Below, piece by piece: positions 18,441 through 29,760 of a DNA stretch of 64,000 bases. Below the pieces are notes generated by a model. That model worked only from the letters and a program-made list of their open reading frames with translations, was not told the origin of the DNA and did no database searches. Position numbers and translations under genes: made by a program. Source of the stretch: Psychrobacter sp. M13 (GTDB lineage: Bacteria; Pseudomonadota; Gammaproteobacteria; Pseudomonadales; Moraxellaceae); NCBI RefSeq assembly GCF_030718935.1, contig NZ_CP132194.1, positions 310,001 through 374,000 of the forward strand. The letters are read 5' to 3'. Position 1 is the stretch's first letter, and every line of letters starts with the position of its first letter.

Positions 18441-19418
18441 ATGCCTACCTCCGATACTGTTACTGATACTACAGTTGTTGCCGCCACTGATGATGCGCTG
18501 ACCTACAAAGCCATTGCTGATACTGCCAATGAGCTATTGATTGGTTTTGTCGAGCGTATTCCGTATTTTGTCGCCGCAATAATAGTGATGCTTATCTTTT
18601 GGTTGCTATCAAAATTATTTAAAAAGATAGTGCGCAAGTTATTAGGCAATCGTAGTAGCCATCAAAATTTAGTCAAAGTATTCCAGCGAGTAGGCGGTGC
18701 ATTGATATTTTTTATTGGTTTTATGATCGCGATGGTCGTCGCTATACCAGGATTTACCCCAGCCAAACTCATCGGCGCGCTCGGCATAGGTTCGGTAGCC
18801 ATTGGTTTTGCTTTTAAAGATATTTTCCAGAACTTATTATCGGGTATTTTACTGTTGCTCTCAGAGCCGTTTCGTATTGGTGATCAGATCGTCTCAGGTG
18901 ATTACGAGGGAACCGTTGAAGATATTAAGATACGAGCAACAGTGATTAGAACTTATGACGGTCGCCAAGTCGTTATTCCCAACTCAGATCTATATACTTC
19001 AGCATTGACAGTTAATACAGCCTATAAGCAGCGCCGTCTGCAACTAGCAGTAGGTATTGGCTATGCTGATGATATTGATGAGGCCAAGTCGGAGATTATG
19101 CAGGCATTAGAGAGATCTGATACTGTATCAACGAATGCTTCACCGACAATCATCGCAGTCAATCTAGGCGACTCTACCATTGATCTAGTTGTGCGTTGGT
19201 TCATAGATGATGGCACTCAAGCCAATAAAGTAAAATCTATCGATCAAGTGCTCGTTGAAGTCAAAAGAGCGCTAGATAAAGCAAGCATCGATATGCCGTT
19301 CCCAGTACGTACGCTAGATTTGAGCGACCCTTCGGTCAAGGCTATCGTCAAGAAGCTGGCTGATCAACAACAGGCGAGCACCGAACAAGATGAGACGCCA
19401 AGTTTAATTACTAAGTAA
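18441..19418 (+). CDS. mscS: Small-conductance mechanosensitive channel, MscS family
   Basis: Inner-membrane channel that opens under membrane tension and releases solutes on hypo-osmotic shock. Three hydrophobic helices cover about residues 30-140. The pore-lining helix (LIGALGIGSVAIGFAFKD) and the following FQNLLSGILLL segment are typical of MscS, as is the beta domain with RIGDQI and VVIPNSDL. Length is 325 aa. I chose the ATG at 18441, which follows AGGA at 11 bases, over an upstream TTG. A strong terminator follows. Confidence 0.92.
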   Translation: MPTSDTVTDTTVVAATDDALTYKAIADTANELLIGFVERIPYFVAAIIVMLIFWLLSKLFKKIVRKLLGNRSSHQNLVKVFQRVGGALIFFIGFMIAMVVAIPGFTPAKLIGALGIGSVAIGFAFKDIFQNLLSGILLLLSEPFRIGDQIVSGDYEGTVEDIKIRATVIRTYDGRQVVIPNSDLYTSALTVNTAYKQRRLQLAVGIGYADDIDEAKSEIMQALERSDTVSTNASPTIIAVNLGDSTIDLVVRWFIDDGTQANKVKSIDQVLVEVKRALDKASIDMPFPVRTLDLSDPSVKAIVKKLADQQQASTEQDETPSLITK

Positions 19419-19451
19419 TTGAGCCTAAGAGTATAAGAGATATTAAAAACG

Positions 19452-19487
19452 AAAAAGCCGCTATATTTCAAATATAACGGCTTTTTT
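19452..19487. terminator. Bidirectional terminator between mscS and the cytochrome c' gene
   Basis: AGCCGCTATATTT pairs with AAATATAACGGCT, with A-run and T-run flanks on both sides. It serves the two converging genes. Confidence 0.88.
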
Positions 19488-19503
19488 AGGCACTTAAAAA
19501 ATC

Positions 19504-19977
19504 TTAATCGTCTGTTTCTACTTGGAAATCAGTATGGCACGACTTACAGCTTTTACCGACCGCGCCAAATTCAGCCTTGATGTCATCCACACTAGTTGCC
19601 GTTTGAGCCGCAGTATTTAGTTCTGCTGTTACTTTTTGAAATTTCTCTGATTCGGCAAGGAAAGTTTCTTTATCGCTCCAAACCGCTTCAGTAGCATTGC
19701 CTACTGCTTCTTGATTTTCAAAATGTACCCAAGGATCTTTAGAGGCTCCTGCCAAAAATGAAGCTTGCTCTTTCGCCACATCAGCGTCGAACGTATCAGG
19801 CTCTTTAACCATACCGCCGACAACCTTCATGGTATCGCCGTAGTTTTTCATAATATCTTGACGGGCTTTGACATCTGGGTCAACAGAGCCACTACAAGCT
19901 GTGAGACCAAGTGCTGCACTCATCAAAGTGATGCTAACCATAGATTTTAACGATTTAGTGCTATAAAGCTTTGACAT
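19504..19977 (-). CDS. Class II cytochrome c (cytochrome c'-like) lipoprotein
   Basis: A lipoprotein signal ends at Cys28 (LTAC). The rest is a four-helix type domain with the heme motif at the far C-terminus (C144, C147, H148 in SCKSCHTDF), which is the hallmark of cytochrome c'. Such proteins bind NO or carry electrons. Length is 157 aa. A GAGGA site precedes the ATG. It is the third lipoprotein cytochrome in the window, but from a different class than the pair near 9 kb. Confidence 0.88.
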   Translation of the reverse strand: MSKLYSTKSLKSMVSITLMSAALGLTACSGSVDPDVKARQDIMKNYGDTMKVVGGMVKEPDTFDADVAKEQASFLAGASKDPWVHFENQEAVGNATEAVWSDKETFLAESEKFQKVTAELNTAAQTATSVDDIKAEFGAVGKSCKSCHTDFQVETDD

Positions 19978-20079
19978 ATAAAAAATCCTCGTATGTGGCT
20001 ATTAATAAAGAGAGTAAGCAAGTCCAACGGCAAGCTACTCTCAAAATTCGGCTACAAACTAGTATTTGCATTATTTATA

Positions 20080-20106
20080 AAACAAAGGTCAGCTACAAAG
20101 CTGACC
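20080..20106 (-). terminator. Intrinsic terminator after hemF
   Basis: GGTCAGCT and AGCTGACC form a perfect 8-bp stem around a 4-base loop. On the minus strand it is followed by TTTGTTTTAT. Confidence 0.75.
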
Positions 20107-20157
20107 CTATAAAATACAAAATTCATTTGCCTATTAGATCCATTATGCCAATAAAGA

Positions 20158-21857
<1,700 letters not shown>

Positions 21858-22391
21858 TGCTGTCCTGCGTAGGCCGATTATTTGGGCATTAATTATTTAA
21901 GCATTAGAGGGTTAAGAGTGATGGCTGCTAGGGTAACTGTAGTTATATTGGCATGATTAACCAAAATACTAGCCCACATCGACTAGGCTAGCAATAAAAC
22001 ACATAAAATTCACACAGTCAGCACGATGGTTGGAGCGATGGTTTAAAAAAAATGCTATTATGCCATACTATTTTGACAGATACAGTCACAAGTCTTTGCT
22101 TGGGCTTACTGTACCGTCATCAACATTTAGTATGAATCTCCAATAACAACGTTTATTATCAATGAGCAACAATATCTATTACTAATAAATAACAACGTTT
22201 ATTATTGACATTCAAAACAAATGATTTAGTGGTGATCCCTTGAACCTATTGTCATCTGTAGCTCATAATGGCTAGTTTTAGTCTGCTATTGTTAAGGCTA
22301 TAGAGTAGTTATGACGCCGTATCCTAATGATAACGGTGTACATTCGATATGGTAGGTCATTATCTTGTCAGCAGCAGGTATAGTACGGTTT
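21858..22391. other. Divergent intergenic region ribA-dxs
   Basis: This 534-bp AT-rich region holds no ORF with clear support. It contains a perfect 18-bp direct repeat listed separately, and the ribA and dxs promoters must lie here. The stretch near 22233 (CCCTTGAACC) recalls part of the TPP riboswitch core, but the rest of that fold is missing. Confidence 0.45.
22142..22205. repeat. Perfect 18-bp direct repeat upstream of dxs
   Basis: AATAACAACGTTTATTAT occurs at 22142-22159 and again at 22188-22205, start to start 46 bp. Each copy is centred on the palindrome AACGTT. The two copies could be paired binding sites for one protein on nearly the same helical face. No protein can be named. Confidence 0.6.
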
Positions 22392-24440
22392 ATGCAGCAG
22401 TCATCTCATTCCCCACAGTCTCGGTCTACATCGACGTCAGCTATTGATTCTGCTGTTCACCTATCTGGTTTACAACAGACTTATTTGACGATTCCAGAGG
22501 CGTGTCCTAATACGCCGTTATTAGACGCTATCGCTAGCCCAGCCGATCTCAAGTCGCTATCTACCGAACAGCTTATCTGTTTGGTGGATGAGCTGCGCCT
22601 ATTTCTTTTATATTCAATCGGTCAAAGCGGTGGTCATTTCGGTGCTAATCTGGGAGTGGTTGAGCTGACTATTGCCTTACATTATCTGCTAGATGCGCCA
22701 CGTGATCAGATCGTCTGGGATGTCGGTCATCAGGCATATGGTCATAAAGTGCTAACGGGTCGCCGCGAGCAGCTGGCAAGTATTCGCGCAAAAGCAGGCT
22801 TGACCGCTTTTCCTGAACGCGCGGAATCTATCTATGATACGTTTGGTGTGGGTCATTCCTCAACCTCAATATCGGCAGGTCTAGGCATGAGCTTGGCACT
22901 ACGATATCAAAAGCGCGAGCAGACGGTCGCCTGTATCATAGGCGATGGGGCGATGAGCGGTGGCATGGCTTTTGAGGCCATGAATGATGCTGTTCAACAA
23001 AACGCTGATCTACTGGTTATCTTAAATGACAATGATATGTCTATCTCCTGTTCAATCGGTGGCTTTTCACGCCATTTAGCGACGCTTTGGGAGTCAGGAT
23101 ATCAAGTTGATATCTCAGAGTCAGGTGAGCCAGTACTACGTGCGCGCCCTAGTATGCAGGGTTTTGACCGTCGTAATCGCCATGGCGAGCTGCGCGCTGT
23201 GCCAAAGATTGAAGATAATTTATTCAAAGCCATTGGCTTTACCTATTTTGGCCCCTTTGATGGTCATAACTTGCCTGAGTTGTTGCGCGTATTAAGCCTC
23301 GCCAAACAAATAAAAGGCCCTGTGCTGATTCATATCTATACGACCAAGGGTAAAGGTTTTGCACCTGCTGAGAGTGATCCCGTTGGCTTCCATGCTATTA
23401 GCAAGCTCGCTGCTAGCTCCGAAAAGACAGCGATGAGTAACGATCAGTCCTCTAAGCCTGCCCTCAAGCCCACTCTTAAGTACTCGCAAGTATTTGGTGA
23501 GTTTTTATGTGATAAAGCCGCTGCTGATGATAAAATGCTGGCGATTACCCCCGCTATGGAAGAAGGCTCAGGAATGACGGACTTTGCGCGTCAGTATCCA
23601 GAGCGCTTCTTTGATGTGGCCATTGCAGAACAGCACGCGGTAACACTAGCGGCTGGTATGGCGACTCAAGGGGTAAAACCCGTTGTCGCTATTTATTCGA
23701 CATTTTTGCAGCGCGGTTATGATCAGCTCATTCATGATGTTGCCCTACAGAATCTTGATGTCACCTTTGCTATAGATCGGGCAGGGTTAGTCGGTGAAGA
23801 TGGCGCAACGCATGCAGGTATATTTGATTTTGCCTTTTTGCGCTGTGTGCCCAATATGCTGATAGCGGCACCCAAGGATGAGAACGAATGCTACCAGCTA
23901 CTTAATACTTGTTATGAGTATCAAGGCTGCACGGCGATCCGCTATCCACGCGGTAGTGGCATAGGCGCAGTTATCGAACGCCCCGCTCAGCTATATCCAA
24001 TAGGTAAGGGCGTTATAGAGTCAGTATTGGGGTTAGAGCAGGCGACGACTAAATTGGCTGTTTTAGCCTTTGGTACTCTTGTGGATACCGCTTTGAAGGC
24101 TGCTGAGCAGTTGATCCAGAGTGATAATAATTTGCAGATACAAGTTATCAATATGCGCTGGGTCAAGCCTTTAGATTGCGAGCTGCTAGAAGAGCTGATA
24201 ACGCAAGGCGTCACCCACATTGCGACCGTCGAGGAGCATGTGTTGATGGGCGGTGCAGGTAGCGCGGTCAATGAATATCTGCTCAATAGCTCGACAGCTT
24301 TTAAGACCAATCGAGTGGCTATAACCAATATTGCTATAGCTGATCGGTTTTTGGAACACGGTTCGCCAGCTGAGCAATGGGTGGATAGTGGTATAGACGT
24401 GGCAGGCGTGCTCAAACAGTTACAAGCTTTATTAAAGTAG
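22392..24440 (+). CDS. dxs: 1-deoxy-D-xylulose-5-phosphate synthase
   Basis: Thiamine-diphosphate enzyme that condenses pyruvate and glyceraldehyde 3-phosphate in the first step of the MEP isoprenoid pathway. The ThDP motif runs from [13 protein letters not shown] to LNDNDMSIS (about residues 180-215). The transketolase active-site stretch ([19 protein letters not shown]) and RYPRGSG are also present. The start is uncertain: the ATG at 22392 has AGG 13 bases upstream, whereas an in-frame TTG at 22365 has AGG at eight bases and would add nine residues. It provides substrate for ThiG as well as isoprenoids. Confidence 0.96.
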   Translation: MQQSSHSPQSRSTSTSAIDSAVHLSGLQQTYLTIPEACPNTPLLDAIASPADLKSLSTEQLICLVDELRLFLLYSIGQSGGHFGANLGVVELTIALHYLLDAPRDQIVWDVGHQAYGHKVLTGRREQLASIRAKAGLTAFPERAESIYDTFGVGHSSTSISAGLGMSLALRYQKREQTVACIIGDGAMSGGMAFEAMNDAVQQNADLLVILNDNDMSISCSIGGFSRHLATLWESGYQVDISESGEPVLRARPSMQGFDRRNRHGELRAVPKIEDNLFKAIGFTYFGPFDGHNLPELLRVLSLAKQIKGPVLIHIYTTKGKGFAPAESDPVGFHAISKLAASSEKTAMSNDQSSKPALKPTLKYSQVFGEFLCDKAAADDKMLAITPAMEEGSGMTDFARQYPERFFDVAIAEQHAVTLAAGMATQGVKPVVAIYSTFLQRGYDQLIHDVALQNLDVTFAIDRAGLVGEDGATHAGIFDFAFLRCVPNMLIAAPKDENECYQLLNTCYEYQGCTAIRYPRGSGIGAVIERPAQLYPIGKGVIESVLGLEQATTKLAVLAFGTLVDTALKAAEQLIQSDNNLQIQVINMRWVKPLDCELLEELITQGVTHIATVEEHVLMGGAGSAVNEYLLNSSTAFKTNRVAITNIAIADRFLEHGSPAEQWVDSGIDVAGVLKQLQALLK

Positions 24441-24458
24441 TTTTAAGTTTCATATAAC

Positions 24459-24512
24459 AGTATCTTAGAGCTGGATAGTATCTTAAAGCTAGAAAGTATT
24501 TTAAAGCCAAAA
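24459..24512. repeat. Three degenerate 18-bp tandem repeats between dxs and suhB
   Basis: Three back-to-back 18-bp units begin AGTATCTTAGAG, AGTATCTTAAAG and AGTATTTTAAAG. They fill half of the dxs-suhB gap. No function is evident. Confidence 0.7.
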
Positions 24513-24551
24513 ATTATTTCGTTTTTTATTCCTCAAACAAACAGGTTATTT

Positions 24552-25379
24552 ATGGAACCCATGGTTGTCATCGCAGCGCGTGCTGCTGAAAAAGTTGGTA
24601 AAGAGATTTTATACGCGCATCAAAACCGCCATAAAGTTGAATTTGATATTGAGTCAAAGGGCCTTGATGGGTTAGTGACACGTATTGATCGCTTTAGTGA
24701 AGAGCTGACTATAGAGACACTAAAGAGCAGCTATCCTGACCATTCCTTCTTAGGGGAGGAGTTCGGGATGAAGCATGGTCGCGGTGAAGACGCTGACTGG
24801 TGCTGGATTATCGATCCGCTCGATGGTACCAAAAACTTTGTACATGGCATTCCGCAGTTCTGTGTGTCGATCGCAGTACAGCATAAAGGCGTCACTCAGC
24901 ATGGGGTAGTCTATGATCCTGTACGTGATGAGATGTTCTCAGCCAGTCGTGGCAAAGGCGCACGCTTGAACAATCGCCGTATTAACGTTAGTGAGCGTAA
25001 AACTATTGACGGTGGACTATTCACTACAGGTCATCCGCTAGAGCGTACCCGTAATGGGGAGTCCATCTCTTACGCCAAGCAGCATTTTGATAGCCTATTA
25101 AAGGTCACTGAAGAGGGCGGGCAAATTCGTCGCTTAGGCTCAGCAGCATTGGATCTTTGCTATGTAGCAGCGGGTCGCTTTGATGGTTATTTTGAGATGT
25201 CAATTAAGCCTTGGGATATTGCCGCAGGCGAGCTTATTGTGACCGAAGCACGCGGCACTGTGGTCGATCACAAAGGCGCGCACGACTCTATGACCACAGG
25301 CTCTATCTTTGCTTGTAATATCAAAATGCTTAAGCCGTTGATGCAAGTGGTCGTGCCAATATGGGGCGATGCGGTTTAA
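24552..25379 (+). CDS. suhB: Inositol-1-monophosphatase family protein SuhB
   Basis: Mg2+-dependent phosphatase family member. In E. coli SuhB also acts in rRNA transcription antitermination. The N-terminus (MEPMVVIAARAAEKVGK) matches SuhB. The metal motif WIIDPLDGTKNFVHG is near residues 85-99, with the upstream Glu in GEEFG and the second motif KPWDIAAGELIVTEA near 217-231. Length is 275 aa. AGG lies six bases before the ATG. A strong terminator follows. Confidence 0.93.
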   Translation: MEPMVVIAARAAEKVGKEILYAHQNRHKVEFDIESKGLDGLVTRIDRFSEELTIETLKSSYPDHSFLGEEFGMKHGRGEDADWCWIIDPLDGTKNFVHGIPQFCVSIAVQHKGVTQHGVVYDPVRDEMFSASRGKGARLNNRRINVSERKTIDGGLFTTGHPLERTRNGESISYAKQHFDSLLKVTEEGGQIRRLGSAALDLCYVAAGRFDGYFEMSIKPWDIAAGELIVTEARGTVVDHKGAHDSMTTGSIFACNIKMLKPLMQVVVPIWGDAV

Positions 25380-25427
25380 GATTCTATTCTCTTAAGCTTT
25401 GATTAAATACAGTCAAACTGCGCCAAG

Positions 25428-25463
25428 TAAAAAAGCTGACTCTGTAATGGAGTCAGCTTTTTT
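25428..25463. terminator. Bidirectional terminator between suhB and the WS/DGAT gene
   Basis: AAAAAGCTGACTC pairs with GAGTCAGCTTTTTT around a 7-base loop, with A-run and T-run flanks. It serves both converging genes. Confidence 0.9.
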
Positions 25464-25499
25464 ATTATGTTCTTCACATACCTAAACTTTTATAGTCTA

Positions 25500-26897
25500 T
25501 TAACTTTCACGCAGCCCTAAGCGTTTTTTTTCACTAATACTCTCAAGTAAGCTTAGCTCTTGCTCGATCAATCCTAGCATATCCTGCACATGGGGCAAGA
25601 TCTTACTACAAGCGGTAATACAGAACTCAATTTTATCTTGATAGCTGGCAAGGGTGATATTGAGCGCTTGTCCATCGACTAAGATTGACGCTGGGTATAA
25701 GGCCTTGAGCGGTGCACCATTCCAATACAGCTGCTTTTTGGAGCCAGGGACATTAGAGATAATGAGATTAAAGGCCTGCTTTTTTGGGAACAAACCTGTA
25801 AAGACATTCAATCCTTCCCAAGCGTAGGCAACTGCACTGTAATTGATCACTTGCGCTTTATTCATCCGTCGAAAGCGGCGCTTACCGCTGTTCATACTGT
25901 CATGAATCAGCTGCATACGCTTAACAGGATCTTCTAAATGCGTCGCTAAGTTCGCCATCAAAAACGAGATTTGATTGCCAGAAGCGCTTTCATCACAGCG
26001 TAGTGACATCGGTACGAAACCCACCAGTGGCTTAGTTGGTAACGCATTCATATCTAATAAATAACGACGTAACGCTCCTGAACAGACTGCCAGCACTACA
26101 TCATTTTGATTCATGCTAAAGGTGTCGGCAATATCATAAAAGCGCTTTATATCATAAGATTGCGCCGCAATACGCCGAGACGCTGAAATACGACGATTCA
26201 AAATACTCATAGGTGCATCAAAAGTGCCAACGTAATCCTCGTCGCCACTGTGCTTAAAATTATCTACTAACTCTGTAAAAACAGGTTTAATAGTGGATAG
26301 CTGCTCCTTTATAATTCGCAATGCTGCACGGGCTGTGGGTTGAGCCTTTTCAGCTTTACTGGTTTTTCGAGTGATCACTGACCATATCGGCAGCGTCACG
26401 GGTTCAGTAGGCGATTGTGATAGGGCCTTTTCAACGATACGCATAGCGGCGATGCCATCGACTAGCGAGTGATGAATCTTAAAGTAAAAAGCAAAGCGCT
26501 CAGGACCGCCCTCAGTTTCAGGTAAAATACCCTCAATAACGTGACACTCCCACAGCGGCATAGCTCGATCAAGCAAGCGACTGTGCTCTTTGGAGATATA
26601 CATCAGCAGCTCGCGGACGCGTCCAGGATTGGGCAATGCGACATGACGAAAGTGATGCTCAACATCAAACTGCTCGTCTTCTTTCCAAAATAATAGGTTC
26701 TCAAGCACCTGATTAAAAGGAAAGCTGGGAGGTGCTTTTGAAGTCTGCATTTGCTGCACTAATTTATAAACAAAATCGCTATCTATATCGCGCTCAGTTT
26801 CAGGCAATTCAAACAAAAATAAACCACCGACATGCATAGGTTGTTTACGCGATTCTAAAATTAAAAATAATTGATCAACGGCGCTCATTAGTCGCAT
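25500..26897 (-). CDS. Wax ester synthase/diacylglycerol acyltransferase (WS/DGAT)
   Basis: Bifunctional acyltransferase family that makes wax esters or triacylglycerol from acyl-CoA. The catalytic HHxxxDG motif (HHSLVDG) is at residues 142-148. PLWE near 114 and NDVVLAVCSGALR and NVPG further on are also family marks. Length is 465 aa, typical. The first ATG is used because AAAGG lies seven bases upstream. Storage lipid synthesis of this type is common in Acinetobacter and Psychrobacter. Which lipid is made cannot be told from sequence. Confidence 0.92.
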   Translation of the reverse strand: MRLMSAVDQLFLILESRKQPMHVGGLFLFELPETERDIDSDFVYKLVQQMQTSKAPPSFPFNQVLENLLFWKEDEQFDVEHHFRHVALPNPGRVRELLMYISKEHSRLLDRAMPLWECHVIEGILPETEGGPERFAFYFKIHHSLVDGIAAMRIVEKALSQSPTEPVTLPIWSVITRKTSKAEKAQPTARAALRIIKEQLSTIKPVFTELVDNFKHSGDEDYVGTFDAPMSILNRRISASRRIAAQSYDIKRFYDIADTFSMNQNDVVLAVCSGALRRYLLDMNALPTKPLVGFVPMSLRCDESASGNQISFLMANLATHLEDPVKRMQLIHDSMNSGKRRFRRMNKAQVINYSAVAYAWEGLNVFTGLFPKKQAFNLIISNVPGSKKQLYWNGAPLKALYPASILVDGQALNITLASYQDKIEFCITACSKILPHVQDMLGLIEQELSLLESISEKKRLGLRES

Positions 26898-27115
26898 GAT
26901 AAGTCCTTTTACGGCGATTAATAAAAGTTAAGGTCTATTAAGTATTTGACCGGGCTTATTTGTAAATATTCAACAAGCCTTAAGATTATAATGAATAAGT
27001 AGTCGTATAGTAATTAAAAGTTCACCCAACAGAGTATAGTAAAAACTTGCTAAAGACAGATCATTAAAATTATCTATTGAAAGTGGTTTATCAAAAACTG
27101 TTTATTGAAAGCTGC

Positions 27116-27934
27116 TTATTGGAAAAAGTACCCAGTCTGTGGCGAGCTTGCGCTAGCCATCCTTCTCATTGGCATACGCCCTGCCAAAAACGCCTCGCGT
27201 CCTGCCCAAACACCATGCTTCATGGCTTGTGCCATTAGCACTGGATTTTGCGCATTGGCAATCGCTGAATTCATAAGCACCCCGTCACAGCCTAGCTCCA
27301 TCGCAATTGCTGCATCAGACGCCGTGCCAACGCCTGCATCGACTAGCACAGGTACTTTAGCGTTTTCAATAATTAGGCTGAGGGTATGGCGATTAAGTAG
27401 GCCAAGTCCTGACCCTATCAAACTACCTAACGGCATAATAGCTACGCAGCCCATACTCTCAAGCTCTTGGGCGACTATAGGATCGTCTGAGGTATAGACC
27501 ATCACCTCAAAGCCGTCGTCGATCAATATTTTGGCCGCTTTTAGGGTTTCCATAACATTAGGATAAAGACTGGTTTCATCACCTAATACCTCAAGCTTGA
27601 CTAGATTATGTCCGCCCAATAGCTCACGGGCGAGCTTACAAGTGCGTACCGCGCTATCGGCATCAAAGCAGCCAGCGGTATTGGGCAAGATAGTATATTT
27701 ATCAGGGGAAATCACATCTAACAGATTAGGTTCATCGCGGTTTTGACCTATATTAGTTCGACGAATAGCCACCGTGACAATCTGAGCGCCAGAGGCCGCA
27801 ATAGCGTGACCTGTCTCACTCATATCTTTATACTTACCCGTCCCAACCAATAGCCTTGATGAAAACGTGCGACTACCTACTGTAAAGCTGTCAGATATCA
27901 ATAAGTCTTGCTCATTAGAAGTAACTTGTGACAT
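27116..27934 (-). CDS. thiG: Thiazole synthase
   Basis: Makes the thiazole phosphate ring of thiamine from deoxyxylulose phosphate, an imine of glycine and sulfur carried by ThiS. The TIM-barrel features are present: [10 protein letters not shown] near residue 27, the Schiff-base Lys in [10 protein letters not shown] near 115, and [15 protein letters not shown] and [14 protein letters not shown] later. The start at 27934 (MSQVTSNEQ) is preferred over longer alternatives, which add a hydrophobic stretch not found in the family. No TPP riboswitch is seen upstream. Its partner thiS lies at 2747-2947. Confidence 0.94.
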   Translation of the reverse strand: MSQVTSNEQDLLISDSFTVGSRTFSSRLLVGTGKYKDMSETGHAIAASGAQIVTVAIRRTNIGQNRDEPNLLDVISPDKYTILPNTAGCFDADSAVRTCKLARELLGGHNLVKLEVLGDETSLYPNVMETLKAAKILIDDGFEVMVYTSDDPIVAQELESMGCVAIMPLGSLIGSGLGLLNRHTLSLIIENAKVPVLVDAGVGTASDAAIAMELGCDGVLMNSAIANAQNPVLMAQAMKHGVWAGREAFLAGRMPMRRMASASSPQTGYFFQ

Positions 27935-28144
27935 ATATAGAATCTCAGTGCGTATAAGTGATAAGGTTAAAATAAGTAAAATACCATATCTACTGATTGA
28001 TGACATGCTGTAGATAATACAAAATGTTAGTATAACAAACTCATGCCAGCTCACGAGTACTCTTTTTTGTGCTAATGCGGTCACGACCAACTCGTTATAG
28101 GTGAATGTTCGACACGCCCTCAGCCAGTTACAAGACAGTTAAAT

Positions 28145-28189
28145 TTTTTATCAGGTTATTTTTATTAGGCTACTTTTTATCAGGTTATT
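28145..28189 (+). repeat. Duplicated 16-bp segment containing the gspE ribosome binding site
   Basis: TTTTTATCAGGTTATT occurs at 28145-28160 and 28174-28189. The second copy supplies the AGG eight bases before the gspE ATG; the first is a spare copy 29 bp upstream. Confidence 0.7.
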
Positions 28190-28192
28190 CTT

Positions 28193-29716
28193 ATGATGCA
28201 ATTGCCATACCCTTTTGCCAAGCGCCATCAGCTATTGATTGTATTGGCAATCGACCCTGAGCTACCACCTACGCTGGTATTAACCAAAGCGACGCCACTA
28301 TCGGCTATTAATGAAGCGGTACGGTTTATGCAGCAGCAAGGCATACGCGGCATACCCGTCTATGAGAGCATCAGCGCAGATGACTTTGAAAAACGTATGA
28401 ACGCCTCTTATGCGGGTAACACAGGTGAGTCGCAGCATATTGCAGCTGGTCTTGAGGATCATCCTGATCTAGATAGATTGGCCGATAGTGTTCCTGAGAC
28501 CGAAGATCTGATGGACTCTCAAGACGATGCGCCCATCATTCGGCTGATTAATGCGCTGCTATCTGAAGCCATTCGTCTCAATGCCTCAGACATTCACATC
28601 GAGACTTTTGAAAAACGCTTAGTGGTGCGTTTTCGCGTCGATGGTGAACTCAAAGAAATTATCACCCCAAAAAGGCAGTTAGCGCCATTGCTGGTCTCGC
28701 GTATTAAAGTTATGGCCAAGCTGGATATCGCTGAAAAGCGTGTCCCGCAAGACGGGCGTATTAGCTTACGGCTGGCAGGACGCGAGGTCGATGTACGGGT
28801 ATCGACACTGCCCTCGAGTTTTGGTGAGCGCGTCGTTATGCGCTTGCTCGATAAGCAAGCAGGGCGCTTAAACATGACTTATCTAGGACTATCAGATAAT
28901 GACTATCAAGAGCTGACTCGCCTTATCTATCAGCCGCACGGTATTATTTTGGTCACAGGGCCGACAGGCTCAGGTAAAACTACCACCCTATATGCAGGCC
29001 TTACGGATCTCAATGATCAAACCCGTAATATCTTAACCGCTGAAGATCCTATTGAGTTTCAGCTCGATGGTATCGGGCAGACGCAAGTTAATAACAAGGT
29101 CGATATGACCTTTGCTAAGAGTTTACGCGCGATGTTGCGCCAAGATCCTGATGTAGTGATGGTCGGTGAAATTCGTGATTTAGAGACGGCTGAAATTGCC
29201 GTACAAGCGTCATTGACAGGGCACTTAGTGTTATCTACTTTACATACCAATAGCGCCATTGGTGCCGTGACGCGCTTGCAAGATATGGGTGTTGAGCCGT
29301 TTTTATTATCCTCATCTCTTATTGGTGTTGTCGCTCAGCGCTTAGTACGTACTCTATGTACTCATTGTCATAGCTGGCAGCCAGCAGATAGCGAGCAAGC
29401 CAAACTATTCACTGAGATTAACGTAGGGGCTGATACCTCAATAAAGATACCCAAAGCGGTCGGTTGTGACAAGTGCAATCAATCAGGCTTTAAGGGTCGT
29501 ACGGCAATCTATGAAGTCGTGCCTATCAACGATACTATGCGCCGCATGATTCACAGCAATACCGCAGAGTACGAGCTTGAGGAGTATGCACGTAAGCTGA
29601 CACCGTCTATTCGTGCTGATGGTCTGCACAAGGTAATAGCTGGCCGAACCACTTTAGAGGAAGTACTGCGCGTCACCAAAGAGAGCGCCATGCTGGATGA
29701 CGCTCTGATTATTTAA
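28193..29716 (+). CDS. gspE: Type II secretion ATPase GspE
   Basis: Cytoplasmic hexameric ATPase that powers pseudopilus assembly in type II secretion. The N1 region is short. The N2 region begins near residue 115. Walker A GPTGSGKTT is near 259-267, the Asp and His boxes follow, and Walker B-type RQDPDVVMVGEIRD is near 319. A four-Cys zinc motif (CTHCHSW then CDKCNQSG) separates GspE from PilB-like relatives only weakly, but the overall pattern fits GspE. Length is 507 aa. It stands away from gspF (37542) and gspG (38832) in this window. Confidence 0.9.
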   Translation: MMQLPYPFAKRHQLLIVLAIDPELPPTLVLTKATPLSAINEAVRFMQQQGIRGIPVYESISADDFEKRMNASYAGNTGESQHIAAGLEDHPDLDRLADSVPETEDLMDSQDDAPIIRLINALLSEAIRLNASDIHIETFEKRLVVRFRVDGELKEIITPKRQLAPLLVSRIKVMAKLDIAEKRVPQDGRISLRLAGREVDVRVSTLPSSFGERVVMRLLDKQAGRLNMTYLGLSDNDYQELTRLIYQPHGIILVTGPTGSGKTTTLYAGLTDLNDQTRNILTAEDPIEFQLDGIGQTQVNNKVDMTFAKSLRAMLRQDPDVVMVGEIRDLETAEIAVQASLTGHLVLSTLHTNSAIGAVTRLQDMGVEPFLLSSSLIGVVAQRLVRTLCTHCHSWQPADSEQAKLFTEINVGADTSIKIPKAVGCDKCNQSGFKGRTAIYEVVPINDTMRRMIHSNTAEYELEEYARKLTPSIRADGLHKVIAGRTTLEEVLRVTKESAMLDDALII

Positions 29717-29760
29717 TGATTCTATAGCCTAAAAAAAGCGTCAACATGCTCTAATACTTA

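Noticed and set aside
22225..22260. Possible TPP riboswitch before dxs
   Set aside because: Only CCCTTGAACC resembles the conserved core; the paired GGGG and CTGAGA parts are missing.
23987..24415. 142-aa minus-strand ORF inside dxs
   Set aside because: Antisense shadow of the conserved Dxs C-terminal domain; no ribosome binding site.
27935..28090. Longer thiG start at 28090
   Set aside because: It would add 52 mostly hydrophobic residues not seen in ThiG; the ATG at 27934 gives the normal length.
27935..28192. Possible TPP riboswitch before thiG
   Set aside because: No conserved thi-box elements are found on the minus strand upstream of thiG.
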